Part shown: positions 1 through 10,067 of the stretch, in pieces
How the letters are laid out: each line of letters opens with the position of its first letter
Numbering within the stretch: the stretch's first letter is position 1
Assembly (NCBI GenBank): GCA_036250225.1
Contig: JAPZLL010000084.1
Coordinates: forward strand, 1 to 33,873
From: Cercophora sp. LCS_1
Lineage: Eukaryota > Ascomycota > Sordariomycetes > Sordariales > Lasiosphaeriaceae
Direction: 5' to 3'
DNA: 33,873 nucleotides
The notes under the pieces: generated by a model
Told to the model about the DNA's origin: nothing
Database searches by the model: none
What the model saw: only the letters and a program-made list of their open reading frames with translations
Position numbers and translations under genes: made by a program

Positions 1-44
1 ACCATTACCCCCCGCCGGTCCCCAAAACGACGCCCACCAAAAGA

Positions 45-50
45 TTACTC

Positions 51-92
<42 letters not shown>

Positions 93-1601
93 ACCACCCC
101 CCCCCCCCCCCCCCCCCCCCCTCCCCCCTCCCGCCCGCGAAAAGACAACACACGACTGCGCCTGGTCCTCCCCGTAGATGGGTATTAGGTGAACTTCATC
201 GCTCCGTCCCGACCAGCCCGCTTGAAACCTAACCGCATACACATACTGTACCTCGAAACCCGACGTTTTTCCTGGTCCCTTCATAACAATGGCATCCCTC
301 AACACATCCTGCGCCGTCGCCAACCCCGGTGGCAGCCCCACAACCGGCGTCATGGTTGGTTCCAGTCTCACCCTATTCATGAGCATATTCATCCCCGCAT
401 ACGCCTCCTGCCATTCCCACATCCTGTTGCCACCCCACTTCGCGCGCGCGATTGATACTGTCCTGTTCTTGACACGGCGCGGCCCTAGCGCGGCCAGCGC
501 CTCCACCCCCGTCAAAACCTGCTTCCTAGACCAGATGCTCCGCTTTTCCTCTACCAGCACTAACATCGACGCCGCCTCAGGCGTGCCGCAGTTCAGCACT
601 ACAAGCATGTCCGACGCAGGAGGCCCGCCGGTGCCATCGAGCTGCGCGGCGGGGAAGGTCATTGTAATCCGGGCGCCGTTGAGGGATAGGTTGCAGTTGT
701 GGAGGAGGCCAGGGTTGTGGCAGTATGGCCAGGCGTCGTCGAGGCGGGTGACGGCCGCGTAGTCTCGGAACCACCAAGGCGATGTGGCGAGTATGTCAAA
801 GCCGTCATGCGTGAAGAGAGAGTCGGTCTTCGAACTGGCGGAGGATTTCCTCCTACAGCCGCTGGAAGGCGCGCTCGCCTTCGCCGTATAGTAGCGGCAT
901 ATTGATATCAAACAGGCCCAGTAAGCTGTAGGCTTGGTCTTCGAGACGGGTGGTTTGGCGTTCGGCGGCCCACGACATCTTTTGTGCGGCCGAGAACCGG
1001 GTGAGATCGCCGGTCGTAAAGTAGCTCGCGCTGATCCGGGTGGTGTCGACGATGAGGTCGAGGAGCGTCTCTCGAGAGCCGATCTGCTTCCAGCCCGCGC
1101 CGTAGAAGTAGACTACGCCCGGCGCGATGAGCTCTTGCAGTGTCCATCCGCAAGTGAACCAGCGCGCTTTGCGGAAGCTGCTTGCCTCGGAGTGGGGGTT
1201 TTCGTCGGCGTCCACGTCGCTCAGGAATGCGTAACACACTTCGGCATCGCGGTACCATCGGAACATGGAGTTGATGGCTTCCGAGAGCTCGGCCGAGCTC
1301 GACTTGTCAATGCAGCAAGTGCCGATCCACTAGTGATGTCATTAGAATCACCATTGACCGAGCACATCAACAGCGACTTACAAGGTATTCGAATCCGTCT
1401 TGTACTGCTAGCGCGCAGGCGTCGGCCACCTTCTCGTAACCCCGCCGTGATTGGGCCAGCCCTTGCTAGACATCCTAGAATGAGACCTCCTCGTCAACCC
1501 AGGTATGAGATAGGATGGCGTAGGGCGGGATGGCGGGGGGGCAAGATCCTTTGATCCTGGAACTCGACGAGGTGGAGCTTGGTGGTGTGGAGGAGACGCA
1601 T
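45..1601 (-). pseudogene. HET-domain (heterokaryon incompatibility) protein, disrupted
   Basis: HET domains are fungal TIR-like modules that trigger cell death in vegetative incompatibility. The reading starts at an ATG at 1601 (MRLLHTTKLHLVEF), followed by the signature PPYAILSHTW. A 52-nt intron (1330-1381, GTAAGT...TAG with CTAAT) follows, then WIGTCCIDKSSSAELSEAI, a FRWYRDAEVCYAFLSDV block and GWTLQELIAP, all textbook HET motifs. The domain is followed by a roughly 260-residue C-terminal part. The frame is broken by a C7 run at 1535-1541 (one base too many), by three TAG stops where family members have Gln (1475-1477, 1466-1468, 853-855), and by a one-base shift near 824. The three stops fit CAG-to-TAG, i.e. 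CpA-to-TpA as in RIP. The C-terminus ends in a poly-Gly stretch from the C homopolymer. Certain as a HET relic; a functional allele may exist in other strains. Confidence 0.9.
53..121. repeat. Poly-C homopolymer tract (C40, then C25)
   Basis: An uninterrupted run of 40 C is followed by the interruption ACCA and a further 25 C. On the minus strand it reads as poly-glycine at the very end of the broken HET gene. Such a long mononucleotide C run is unusual in a fungal genome and is also a place where read and assembly errors concentrate, so its true length is uncertain. Confidence 0.95.
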
Positions 1602-1964
1602 TTCTGGTTTCTGCCGGGTGGGGGTGGATCAACGACGGAGAGAGTTGAGCAGGAATTGCAAGTTGGGAGTGAAGTTGGGCTCTGTCTCACCACTCAGCCT
1701 TGCCTTGGGTCAGGCTTGCCTGACCAGTATGTGCCCGACCTCCTCCTGCCAATGTGAGGTGAGCCCAGAAAAACGCCCCCCGCGCGCCAGCAACCCCCAC
1801 CGCAGCATCCTCCCGCGCCGTAACAATCGCCATCTCCAACACCGCAGCGATCCGTAACAAACCGGAGCTGCTGCTGCGCGGAACAGCAGGGTCAAGGAAA
1901 ATGACCCAAGAGTACCACCGTCGCTCTCTACCATCCCAAAGCGGCGCTTTGGTATCGCCTACAC
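1602..1964. other. Intergenic, no supported gene
   Basis: This lies between the HET start (minus) and the DUF7924 first exon (plus), which are divergently arranged, so it probably holds both promoters. A minus-strand open frame of about 140 codons overlaps it (1687-2112), but I recognise no domain in it. No clear TATA box was seen. Confidence 0.4.
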
Positions 1965-3860
1965 ATGGTAGTTCGGTCTTCAGCTGCAGCGTCGACGAGC
2001 TTCGCGCCTCCGACAAAGCCAAGCTCACCCCTATTGGCCAGTCGGCGCAGGGGCCCCTTGCTAGTGGATCCCAGTCCTGCACGCTCATGGCCATCCATTC
2101 CTCGCACGTCACTCCATCTCAAGACCTTCTCCAGACACATAACCAGAACCTCGCTCTCCCCTCCGCTCCCATCGCCACGGCCCGTACTCGAGCCCAAACA
2201 GCGGCCCAAAGGGCGCTCCCATCGCCGGCGTCAAATTATCAAGGTAATTGATCTTCGCAGCGCCAAAGGACATCTCCGCTGATACTTGCAGGAAATCGAC
2301 CCCAGGGCATCCAGCCGCGCAAAGACAGCTCTCGAAAGCGCGCTACCAGGCGCGCCGAACGCAATCGCTTGCGTCCAACTAAACCCAGCGAGATGCCGTC
2401 TCCACAGGTACGCCTTCCATCTCTCGTATCATATGGTTCAGAAGTTAACCTCGGATCTACAGGATCCGCCGGCGCCTGTCCAGAGCAGAGGTCATAAGCG
2501 CAAGCACTCAATCGAACACGCACCCGAGGCCGACCCAGACCCAGACCCGAAGCGACAACCGACATCCCCTCCATACCCTACCGAAGACGCATTTGACGAG
2601 CCAGCGATTAGCAGCAGCGTCAACAAACACACTGACCCAGTTGCTTTCTGGGTAAAGGAAGGCCGCTGGCCAGAGGAGCAGGACTGGCCGGAAGAGACCC
2701 CGACGACGGATTTCACGATGGACCGTCTCCTTGCGCGGAGGAAATCCTCGTCCAATCTGTCCCGGAAGCGATCGAACTCTGGGACATCTATGACGCCTAG
2801 CGACCAGAAGCCGCGGGAGGAGAAGAGCGCGCCATATCGACAACAGGGTTACGAGACCCTACTGGAGCTCAAAGGCAGCTACATGACCAAAGCTCCGTCA
2901 GGCTTGGCCAGCGCCAGCCAGACTCTTTGCCGGTCTCTCCTGGAGAAGACGCCGCCAGTTCCCAGCGATACACTCTTCCGCGACGATATCTTTGAAACGA
3001 CATGCCAGAAGATACACAACAAAAATGAGGCGCGAGTCATTCGGGACATCAGTCGGCTCATTGTTCCTTCAGCTGAAAGTCTTGCGACATTTGGTGCAAA
3101 TCACCTTGACATCCTTGTCGAGAGCGTCAACGAAGGGTGGAACAACTCGATCCCCCTTACCAGCACCCGTCCACAGCCTGACTACTCCGTTGGGTTCAAA
3201 CGAGACGCATTCACCGAGGACCAGCTCGCCAAGCTGTCACCATTCATTGGCGACTTCATCTCCGGGGACCAGTCTTTCTTCATGGCAACGTACTACATGT
3301 ACTTTCCGTTCCTGACCTGCGAGGTGAAGTGCGGCGCCGCTGCGCTCGACGTCGCAGACCGGCAGAACGCCCACAGCATGACCCTTGCGGTGCGGGGCAT
3401 TGTCGAGCTCTTCCGTGCTGTTAAGCGGGAGGATGAGGTCAACCGGAAGATCCTTGCCTTCTCTGTCTCGCATGACCACCGGTCGGTACGGATCTACGGC
3501 CATTACCCGGTGATAACTGGGAAAGACATCAGGTACTACCGGCACCCGATCCATGACTTTTCCTTCACCGTGCTCGACGGAAGGGACAAATGGACGGCAT
3601 ATCGATTCACGAAGAACGTCTACGACACATGGATGCCTAAGCATTTTGAGAGCATCTGCTCCGCCATTGATCAGTTGCCGTCGAATTTGGACTTTGATGT
3701 CCCACCACTTTCTGAGGCGACCGGGCTTTCCCAGGATTTAGGCAACTTGATGCAGTCCGATGCCAGCTGCGCTTCTGTGTCTGACGAGTTGAGTAATGCC
3801 GAGCAGCAAGCCATGACTCCAGGTACCTCATTCAGTGAGCTGAAGAGGAGGAAAGGATGA
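1965..3860 (+). CDS. DUF7924-family protein with PD-(D/E)XK nuclease-like core
   Basis: I recognise the fungal DUF7924 family, common in lineage-specific gene sets. The model has two exons: 1965-2243 and 2292-3860, with a 48-nt intron (GTAATT...TTGCAG). The junction is in phase and gives 615 aa. If the first exon is wrong, the ATG at 2433 gives 475 aa. The N-terminal ~230 residues are basic and low-complexity with KR-rich, NLS-like patches and a Ser-rich stretch (RRKSSSNLSRKRSNS). The conserved domain runs from about residue 260 to 570. It contains QPDYSVGF (Asp390) and then TCEVKCG (Glu437, Lys439), matching the D...E-x-K arrangement of PD-(D/E)XK nucleases; nuclease activity is inference. 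A C-terminal tail ends in ELKRRKG. The tail and 3' flank were copied to 9.6-10.0 kb. No disruption is seen, so I regard it as intact. Confidence 0.8.
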
Positions 3861-4240
3861 GGCCCAGAAAGGGCGTGAGGTGTTGGCGGGTGGATAGCAT
3901 AGGATTTAATTGACCGTCATCTTGATCGTGCCTCAACACGGAAACCGCACTAGCAGTGTCATCCTCATCCTTGCTGTGACGACACTTTCACTCCGCTGCC
4001 AACCCCACCCCGCCATCCCACTGAAATCCGTGACTTCCGCAGCCGCCTGACCCTACCCGTTGCGTGCGGGGACTCGGCTACCCACACTGCTCTGCCAGCC
4101 CAGACTGCCCAGACTGCCCACATCTTGGCTCTGCAGGGCGGAATCCTCCCGTATACCCTGCAACCACGCAACAGTTCTCCCATTCTCCCAGACCCTTCAA
4201 TTGAACAAAGATATTAGAAATATATAATAACACTACTCCA
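3861..4240. other. 3' flank of the DUF7924 gene, partly duplicated at 9.88-10.03 kb
   Basis: No gene is seen. About 160 bp after the stop codon are clearly related to the sequence after 9876 (shared blocks include GAAAGGAT, ATTGACCGT, ATCTTGAT and CAGTGTCATCCT), so the duplication included UTR or flank. The right part holds a repetitive GCCCAGACTGCCCAGACTGCCCA stretch at about 4098-4120 and then AT-rich sequence that is probably the 3' region of the convergent NLR gene. Confidence 0.5.
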
Positions 4241-7200
4241 CTACTCAATAACAACAAACTGAAAGAATGTCACTTGTCCAGAGGCATGTCCCAAGACAAG
4301 TGTGTGATTACATGCTGATACGCAAACTGCCCGGTAATCAGGAGGAAGCCAGAGAATATTCTTTTCACCTTTTGTAATCCACTCGTCATTAACAAAAAAA
4401 ATATCATCCGCTGTTCTCTGGTTTTGCAAAATATCTGAGTTTGAGTTGATACCCAAGAGCCCACAGTTTGTCTTAAGGTACTGTCCATCCGGTGAGAATG
4501 CTACTGCCCAGACGTAATCGCTATGCCCCTGGAGCGTCTGTTGGTGGGTTCCCGTCGCTGTATCCCAGAGCCGGATGGTCCGACCGTACGAACCTGATGC
4601 GAGCGTTTTCCCATCCGGCGAGAATGCTACTGCTGTGACGTGACCGCTATGCCCCTGGAGCGTCTGTTGGTGGGTTCCCGTTGCTGCATCCCAGAGCCGG
4701 ATGGTCTCATCGTCCGAACCTGATGCGAGCGTTTTCCCATCCGGTGAGAACGCTACCGCCCAGACGGAACCGCTATGCCCCTCGAGCGTCTGTTGGTGGG
4801 TTCCCGTTGCTGTATCCCAGAGCCGGATGGTGCGATCGTCCGAACCTGATGCGAGCGTTTTCCCATCCGGCGAGAATGCTACCGCCCTGACGGAATCTCT
4901 ATGCCCCTCGAGCGTCTGTTGGTATGCGCTCCAGCGGTCTCTAATCCCTGCAGCCGATTTGATAAACGATAGCCTCTTCTCCCACTGCTGCTTTTTGACC
5001 TTACTCAAGATTGGACTGAAGATAAGTGCAGAACCGTATATCTGTAATGGAGCCCGTTCCATAATTGATCCATGACCGCGAATGAACTTTTCTGCATCCT
5101 TTAGGAATTCAATCAAATTAGAGGCTGTATCCGGCTGGAGCTGGCAATAATTAGTCACTGTACAGTATTATAGCGGTGCTATTAACTGACCTGGGCAGCG
5201 TGCAGAAGCGTTCCTAACAACAATACCGCCTCTGAGAGTCTTCCCTGGAGAGATAAAACCTCGAGCCAGTGGAGGAGATGGCCAGTCAGGAAAGTGTGGA
5301 CTGGGCCGTTGTCCTCTATTTTATACCTGCTTTCCATCAGGCGGTGGCTTTCCATCAGGTGGTGGACCCAGTACTGACAGGCGTACTGAACTTCAGGCGG
5401 CAGACTGGCGTTGACAGTTTGCTGGTCGACCTCTGACCGCAGCTTTCCTGGATCTTTTAAGCCACAGATATCTCGTCTTAGGTGCAGGCCCATAACCTGA
5501 ATGCATCTTTCCTCAAGCATCTTGTGATATTTTGCCTCGTCGATCCAAAACTCATTCGTAGTGCGCTTGGCCGGGTCAACGAGGAAGTCGCGGAAGGACA
5601 GATGAAAGAGCCTGACTGGGGCATCGTCCTCCGAGGGAATATCAAGAACGGAGTGGAGAGAGTTAAGCAGTGCGCGGATGTCTTCGGCTTCGAGACCTAA
5701 AAGTCGTGCTAGCGACCGTACGGAGAGCGGCTGAGCAAGGATTACAATAGGGCCAACGACATTTTGGAACTCGGCTAGCACGTCGGCCTTGTCCTGATCG
5801 GTGCGTCCATAGGTGAGCTGGTCGAGAACGGGGAGATATGTGGCGTCGAGTTTATCGAGCCTGGAATTGCAAGTCGCCGTCCGGTATTCCAAGACCGTCT
5901 TTAGTCGTTTGGCAGGGTTCAACCTTCCCTTATCGTCCACAAAACGACAGACAGTTGCGGCAAAAATGAACAGCGGGACAGCCATCTCAGTGAGAATTCG
6001 AATGTTATTCTCGCCCGGCCAATCCAATGGCATTTGTCTGCTGTATTTATTTTTGATTCGCGCGAGCTCGTTCGTCAAGAATGTGGATATGTCCTGTTTC
6101 ACGATTTGCTCTGGGATCTGGTGTAGAGCTAGGCCTTGGTACTTCCCTTGAACGTCCTTGAAACCGAGGCGAATAGGCAGCTCAGGTCGACTCGTGATGA
6201 AAATCCTCAAATGCACGGAGCGTACCACGTTTGCTTGCGCGAGCAGGGCAATGATGGTCTTCACGTCTTCGTCCCCCTCGCATTCGTCGAGAGCGTCAAT
6301 AACGATCGCAATTGCCGTAGTGAGCTGAATGGTACCAAGCGGATGGAGGATGAGCTTTTCGAACTGCTCTCTAAGTGCCTTCTTGGGAACGTCGGCATCT
6401 ATAGCCTTTCTAACGGACGGCGCGAGGGCAGGGATTTTATGCACAAGCTGGCGAGCAATGGTAGGGAAGACCAAGCTAGCTTTGCCACGGTCACCTTCTC
6501 CCCTTTTGAAAAAGAAGCTCGCACCAAGCAGACCTTTTTCTGCGAACGAGGTGGCCACGGTTCGGGAAATGGTGGATTTCCCTGTCCCCGCCATGCCGTT
6601 CAGCCAGAAAATGCTCTCCGCTTGAGCATCGTTTGCCCACTCCTGGATCCGTTGAAGGAGCTCGGTTCGAGTGTCGGGGTGGCATTGTGCGTTGTGCTCC
6701 TCGGCGTGCGAGTCGAAGGCCGCGCCGCTTGCGACCGGAAGCATTGTTAGGTCGATCTTAGAGTGGATTTCGAGGAGTTCGGCGCTATAAATTGCTGTTA
6801 GCTACGTATTGACCGAGGTGTGAAGTCTGCGCATACGCTTGATCAATCTGAAGGGCGGCTGTAAAGGCGTCCTGATCTCGTTGAAGGTTCGCAATGATCT
6901 TATCCACGTCCTTGCTCTCGAACGGCCACTTTAAAGCTCGCAGCCCCATACGTCTCATCGCTGATGCTGTGCGACCCGTATGCAACTTTGCTTCCAGCTT
7001 CGTAGAGATATTATCAAGCTGCGAGTGGGTGTTGTCAAGGGTTTCGCGCAGCTTCTGCGATGTCTCAAGCCGAGCTCCATGTGGACCCTGGAGAACCTTT
7101 TGCGCGCCTTTAGCGGTTGTCTTGAGGCTGTCGGTATGTTTTTTCAGGCGCTCGATGTCGGACCTGGCGTTCTTGACGGCGGACGAGTATTCGAGACAGA

Positions 7201-7282
7201 GAGGGCCGACCTTGGCTGCCAGCTCGACGACCGCGATGACGCTTGCGGCGGCCCCGAGCCCCTCCATCGTGTCGCGAAACAA
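4241..7282 (-). CDS. NLR/STAND receptor: HeLo-like-type N-domain, NACHT, WD40 repeats
   Basis: Predicted intracellular receptor of the fungal NLR class, where repeat-domain binding drives NACHT oligomerisation and the N-terminal domain executes a response, often cell death. The exons are 7282-6837, 6784-5191 and 5140-4241. Introns of 52 nt (GTATGC...TATAG, with GCTAAC) and 50 nt (GTCAGT...CCAG, with TGACTAAT) both splice in frame, giving 979 aa. The family-like start is MEGLGAAASVIAVVELA at 7267, five codons inside the longest frame. The N-terminal ~150 residues are helical and resemble HeLo-like or Fungal_N domains. Walker A GMAGTGKST is near residue 212 and Walker B IVIDALDEC near 312. A linker (LQPDTASNLIEFLKDAEKFI) precedes three almost identical WD40 repeats and a partial fourth from about residue 755. 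The end is a conserved LLWLPPDYRA...GHASGQVTF tail. No break is seen. It is divergent from the next gene and convergent with DUF7924. Confidence 0.92.
4480..4920 (-). repeat. Tandem WD40 units, 126 bp each
   Basis: Three full units and a partial fourth encode 42-residue repeats (TLEGH...AVAFSPDGKTLASGS...TIRLWD.ATGTHQQ). Units differ at a few positions only, e.g. RDSVR, SGSVW, SGHVT and SDYVW after the GH, and SDDRT, SDDET and SYGRT in the second half. Such highly similar units typically recombine, so repeat number is likely to vary between strains. Confidence 0.92.
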
Positions 7283-7931
7283 CGGAACGATTGACGTATG
7301 GTACGGGCTGAGGAATCAGTTCGGAATAGCGATGGAGAATCGTGGTCACCGTACAGCAGTCTGTCCGAAGATCGCAAGGTTTGGAGAGAGGGTTGTCGAG
7401 GCGCCCAACCGCCGCCCAACGCACTGCCTCGACGCAAGTTGCGCGGGGTGGCCCAGTGCGGGGTTCGTTGAGGCCACTTCGGCCCAACTATGTTGACAAA
7501 CCATCACCTCATCGACGCGAGAGTGCGATCGTTCACAAGATGGCAGCTTTCGGCTTTCCCTTGCGGAAGGGTCGTCGCCGCATTCCGCCGAAGAGCCGCT
7601 GGGTCCGTCAGATTGATCCCGGATCGTGTGGGGTCCGCCAAGTCTGAATGCGACTTCCAGACTTTGGGTGCCACCAATGCAGGAATTCTGGCACAGGGCT
7701 AATTAAGCAGCGACTGGCTCGTCACGTGGCCGCCAGGACGCTGAACTGGTGTCTTTCCACCACACGCGTCCTGGCACGAGCGGCAGGCAACGTCGTCCGT
7801 TGTATAATACACAAGGTAAGCCCAACTCCAGCCCTTATGCAAATGCGAACAATCGTTCACAGTATGTCACGGAGCACTAGGGTCCTTGCGTCCTACCGAT
7901 TGCCGAGCGAAGACTCTCTGGGCAAGCAGCC
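7283..7931. other. Intergenic between NLR and unknown-family gene
   Basis: This is the shared 5' region of two divergent genes. No coding signal was recognised. A TATA-like TGTATAATA lies at about 7800-7808, some 125 bp upstream of the ATG at 7932, and could serve the plus-strand gene; this is weak evidence. Confidence 0.35.
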
Positions 7932-9010
7932 ATGACACATCCGAACTCTTTCGCGTTTGACGACTTCGTCGTTTGGCCATCCTCCGAGCCTCCCAATTCG
8001 CTTAACGATTACATGACCGGCACTCCGACCGACCGTCTATCGTCCCAGAGTCCCCCGTCAACGGACCTCGATGTCGCCGATGTCGCCGTGGCTAGCCAAA
8101 GCACAGCGCGACGCGATTGGGGACTGCCATTTGTACAGCTGGCTGAATGGCATGAAGACTTGACATATGACGAACATCCACCTACTTGTATCCACTATTC
8201 CATCGAATGGAAGTTAACAATTAACAATAGAATGGCCGCGAAAGACACCGAACAGGACCTCGTTCTTGTGCCCCACGCTCTTTGGGATACGCTTCTACAG
8301 CCCAAGCTCAAAAAACTTCTCGACAAAAAGCTCCCGTCGAATAAGGTATACAAGGCTGAAGAAACCAATGTTGTGGTATCCGTCACCGATCGCTCGGAGC
8401 GCAACCTCGTCAAGCGGTTTGACGAACTGGACATTGAGTGGGCCATCCTGGAGAAGCAGCTTCAGACCTGGAGTCGACGGTTTCTTGCTGGGAAGAGATT
8501 TAGAGTCTAGATGTCGTTTAAGTACGTCGAAACGAGCCAATCGCGGAACGCAATAGCGTAGCAGGGCACTAAACGAGTGTTTTCGTCCACCTCTGAGCGG
8601 ATGCTCTCCGAGCGAGCCATACAGCTTGATGCCGAAGAAGTCTTAGGCCATCCACCCATCTGGCGTGAAGTATATAATTTGATGCGATGCCCTGGCCCAC
8701 CCTGCCATCTAGGACCATACTGCTGGCGTGACTCCATTGGAAAGAGGTACCACAAGCTGAAGACCCACCACCTGAGAAGCCTCGTTAAATACATAGAACA
8801 AGGTTGCACCTTATAAACCCACGACGATATGCCACATAAAATGCGTGAACAACTATCTGCTGAGGAGGCGTAGTATGTGGAGCGGTAAAGGAAGTAAGGG
8901 ACCTCCCACACCAACTTTCCACCCATTAATATTACTAACGTTATGCCCACAACCCCCCAGGCCTCAGCGCTGGGCTCGGTACCAGCAATACCCGAGTCCA
9001 CAGGGCTGGT
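7932..9010 (+). pseudogene. Fungal unknown-family protein (IHYSIEWK family), decayed
   Basis: I recognise a recurrent fungal lineage-specific family of unknown function. The first 192 codons are open (ATG 7932, stop 8508-8510). They carry the family blocks DLTYDEHPPTCIHYSIEWK, KDTEQDLVL and VSVTDRSERNLVKRFD. The same frame continues past the stop with MSFKYVETSQ, a second stop at 8561-8563, and a long conserved segment (LGHPPIWREVYNLMRCPG, GPYCWRDSIGKRYHKLKTHH) to a third stop at 8814. It then continues with THDDMPHKMREQLSAEEA and a fourth stop. The stops are TAG or TAA; at least those at 8561 and 8814 fit CAG/CAA ancestors, i.e. C-to-T at CpA. Similarity fades near 9010 and no normal C-terminus follows. 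Either it is a pseudogene, or only the truncated 192-aa protein is made. Confidence 0.7.
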
Positions 9011-9640
9011 TTCGTGTAATCATTCCACTCGGTTTGCCACGATCACACAAGACATTACACATGACCGGATTCGTTCCCTTGCGTGCACGCAACAAAACCT
9101 GATGCAGTCGGGCGCCTGCTTCGCTTCTGCTGGCGAGCCGGACAGCCAGTCAAGCATCGCCGAGCAGCAAGCCGTCACTCCAGACGACGCCAATCCCCTC
9201 TCCTTCAGGCGCGGCCGTGATTCTGATTGCGTCCTCGGCTTCGGTTTCGGGCGTGCGGGACGCGTCGGGCCGTGCGGGGCCCGCTGGCGTTGCGTCACCC
9301 ATCGCTCAGTTCCGTCGCCCTTCACCTGGTCTGTTTTCCTCACACAGTCGTTCTGGTCGTCTCGCTGGGTTCTTGAGATCCGCTCTCTTTGCGCTTTTGT
9401 AACACGGAGTTGGTGTGCTCATCGGCCAGTCATACGCATAAATACACGTGACTGGCGGCGCTGGACCAAAATCCCTGCATGAGCGGCGTGGGCTTGGGGC
9501 CTTCTGCTTCAACACGCTTGTTCTCCCAGTTCACCAAGAGGTTGATAGTTGGGGTGGTTTATTGTTGCTTGGGAACGGAGCAGAGATTCATATGCTTCAT
9601 GTGATGTGTATACAAGAGGCCATACGTCTACGACGCGACG
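9011..9640 (+). other. Scrambled region with a short DUF7924-tail fragment
   Basis: At about 9095-9190 the translation NLMQSGACFASAGEPD followed by IAEQQAVTP resembles the DUF7924 C-terminal tail (NLMQSDASCASVSDEL, AEQQAMTP), so this is a third, more diverged copy. It directly follows the end of the unknown-family relic. From 9200 to 9640 no gene is recognisable. Confidence 0.45.
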
Positions 9641-10030
9641 CATGGATGCCCGCTCACTTCAAGAGCATATCTGCTCTGCTATGGATCAATTGCCGTCAGA
9701 TTCGAACTTTGATATCCCGTCACTTTCCGAGGCGACCGGGCTTTCCCAGGATTTAGGCAACTTGATGCAGTCCGATGCCAGCTGCGCTTCTGTGTCTGAC
9801 GAGTTGAGTAATGCCGAGCAGCAAGCTATGACTCTCCAGGTACCTCATTCAGTGAGCTGAAGAGGAGGAAAGGATAAGGCCCGCAAGGGCTGTGGAGTTG
9901 GTGGGTGGATAGTATAGGATTCAATTGACCGTTATCTTGATTGTGCTTACGGAAAACCGCACTGGCAGTGTCATCCTTGTTGTTGCTGTGACGACCCTCC
10001 GCCGCCGAGCCCACCCCGCCACTCCATGAC
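9630..10030 (+). pseudogene. Partial duplicate of the DUF7924 3' end and downstream flank
   Basis: The sequence matches about 3625-4025 of the intact DUF7924 gene. It includes the coding tail (LSEATGLSQDLGNLMQSDAS is identical) and the non-coding flank. A one-base shift occurs in the block corresponding to HFESICSAIDQLP, and a CT insertion near 9835 shifts the last codons. No upstream catalytic part is present, so it cannot encode the conserved domain. Divergence is modest, suggesting a fairly recent duplication or a relic of a second full gene. Confidence 0.85.
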
Positions 10031-10067
10031 TGTGTCTTCCCTTACGTACATGATTCCCGCGAGCCGT

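Noticed and set aside
853..1477. TAG stops of the HET gene as sites corrected by fungal A-to-I RNA editing
   Set aside because: Editing would give TGG (Trp), whereas relatives have Gln, and the frameshifts would remain. Mutational decay is simpler.
1687..2112. Minus-strand open frame of about 140 codons as a separate gene
   Set aside because: No recognisable domain, and it overlaps the first exon of the better supported DUF7924 model on the other strand.
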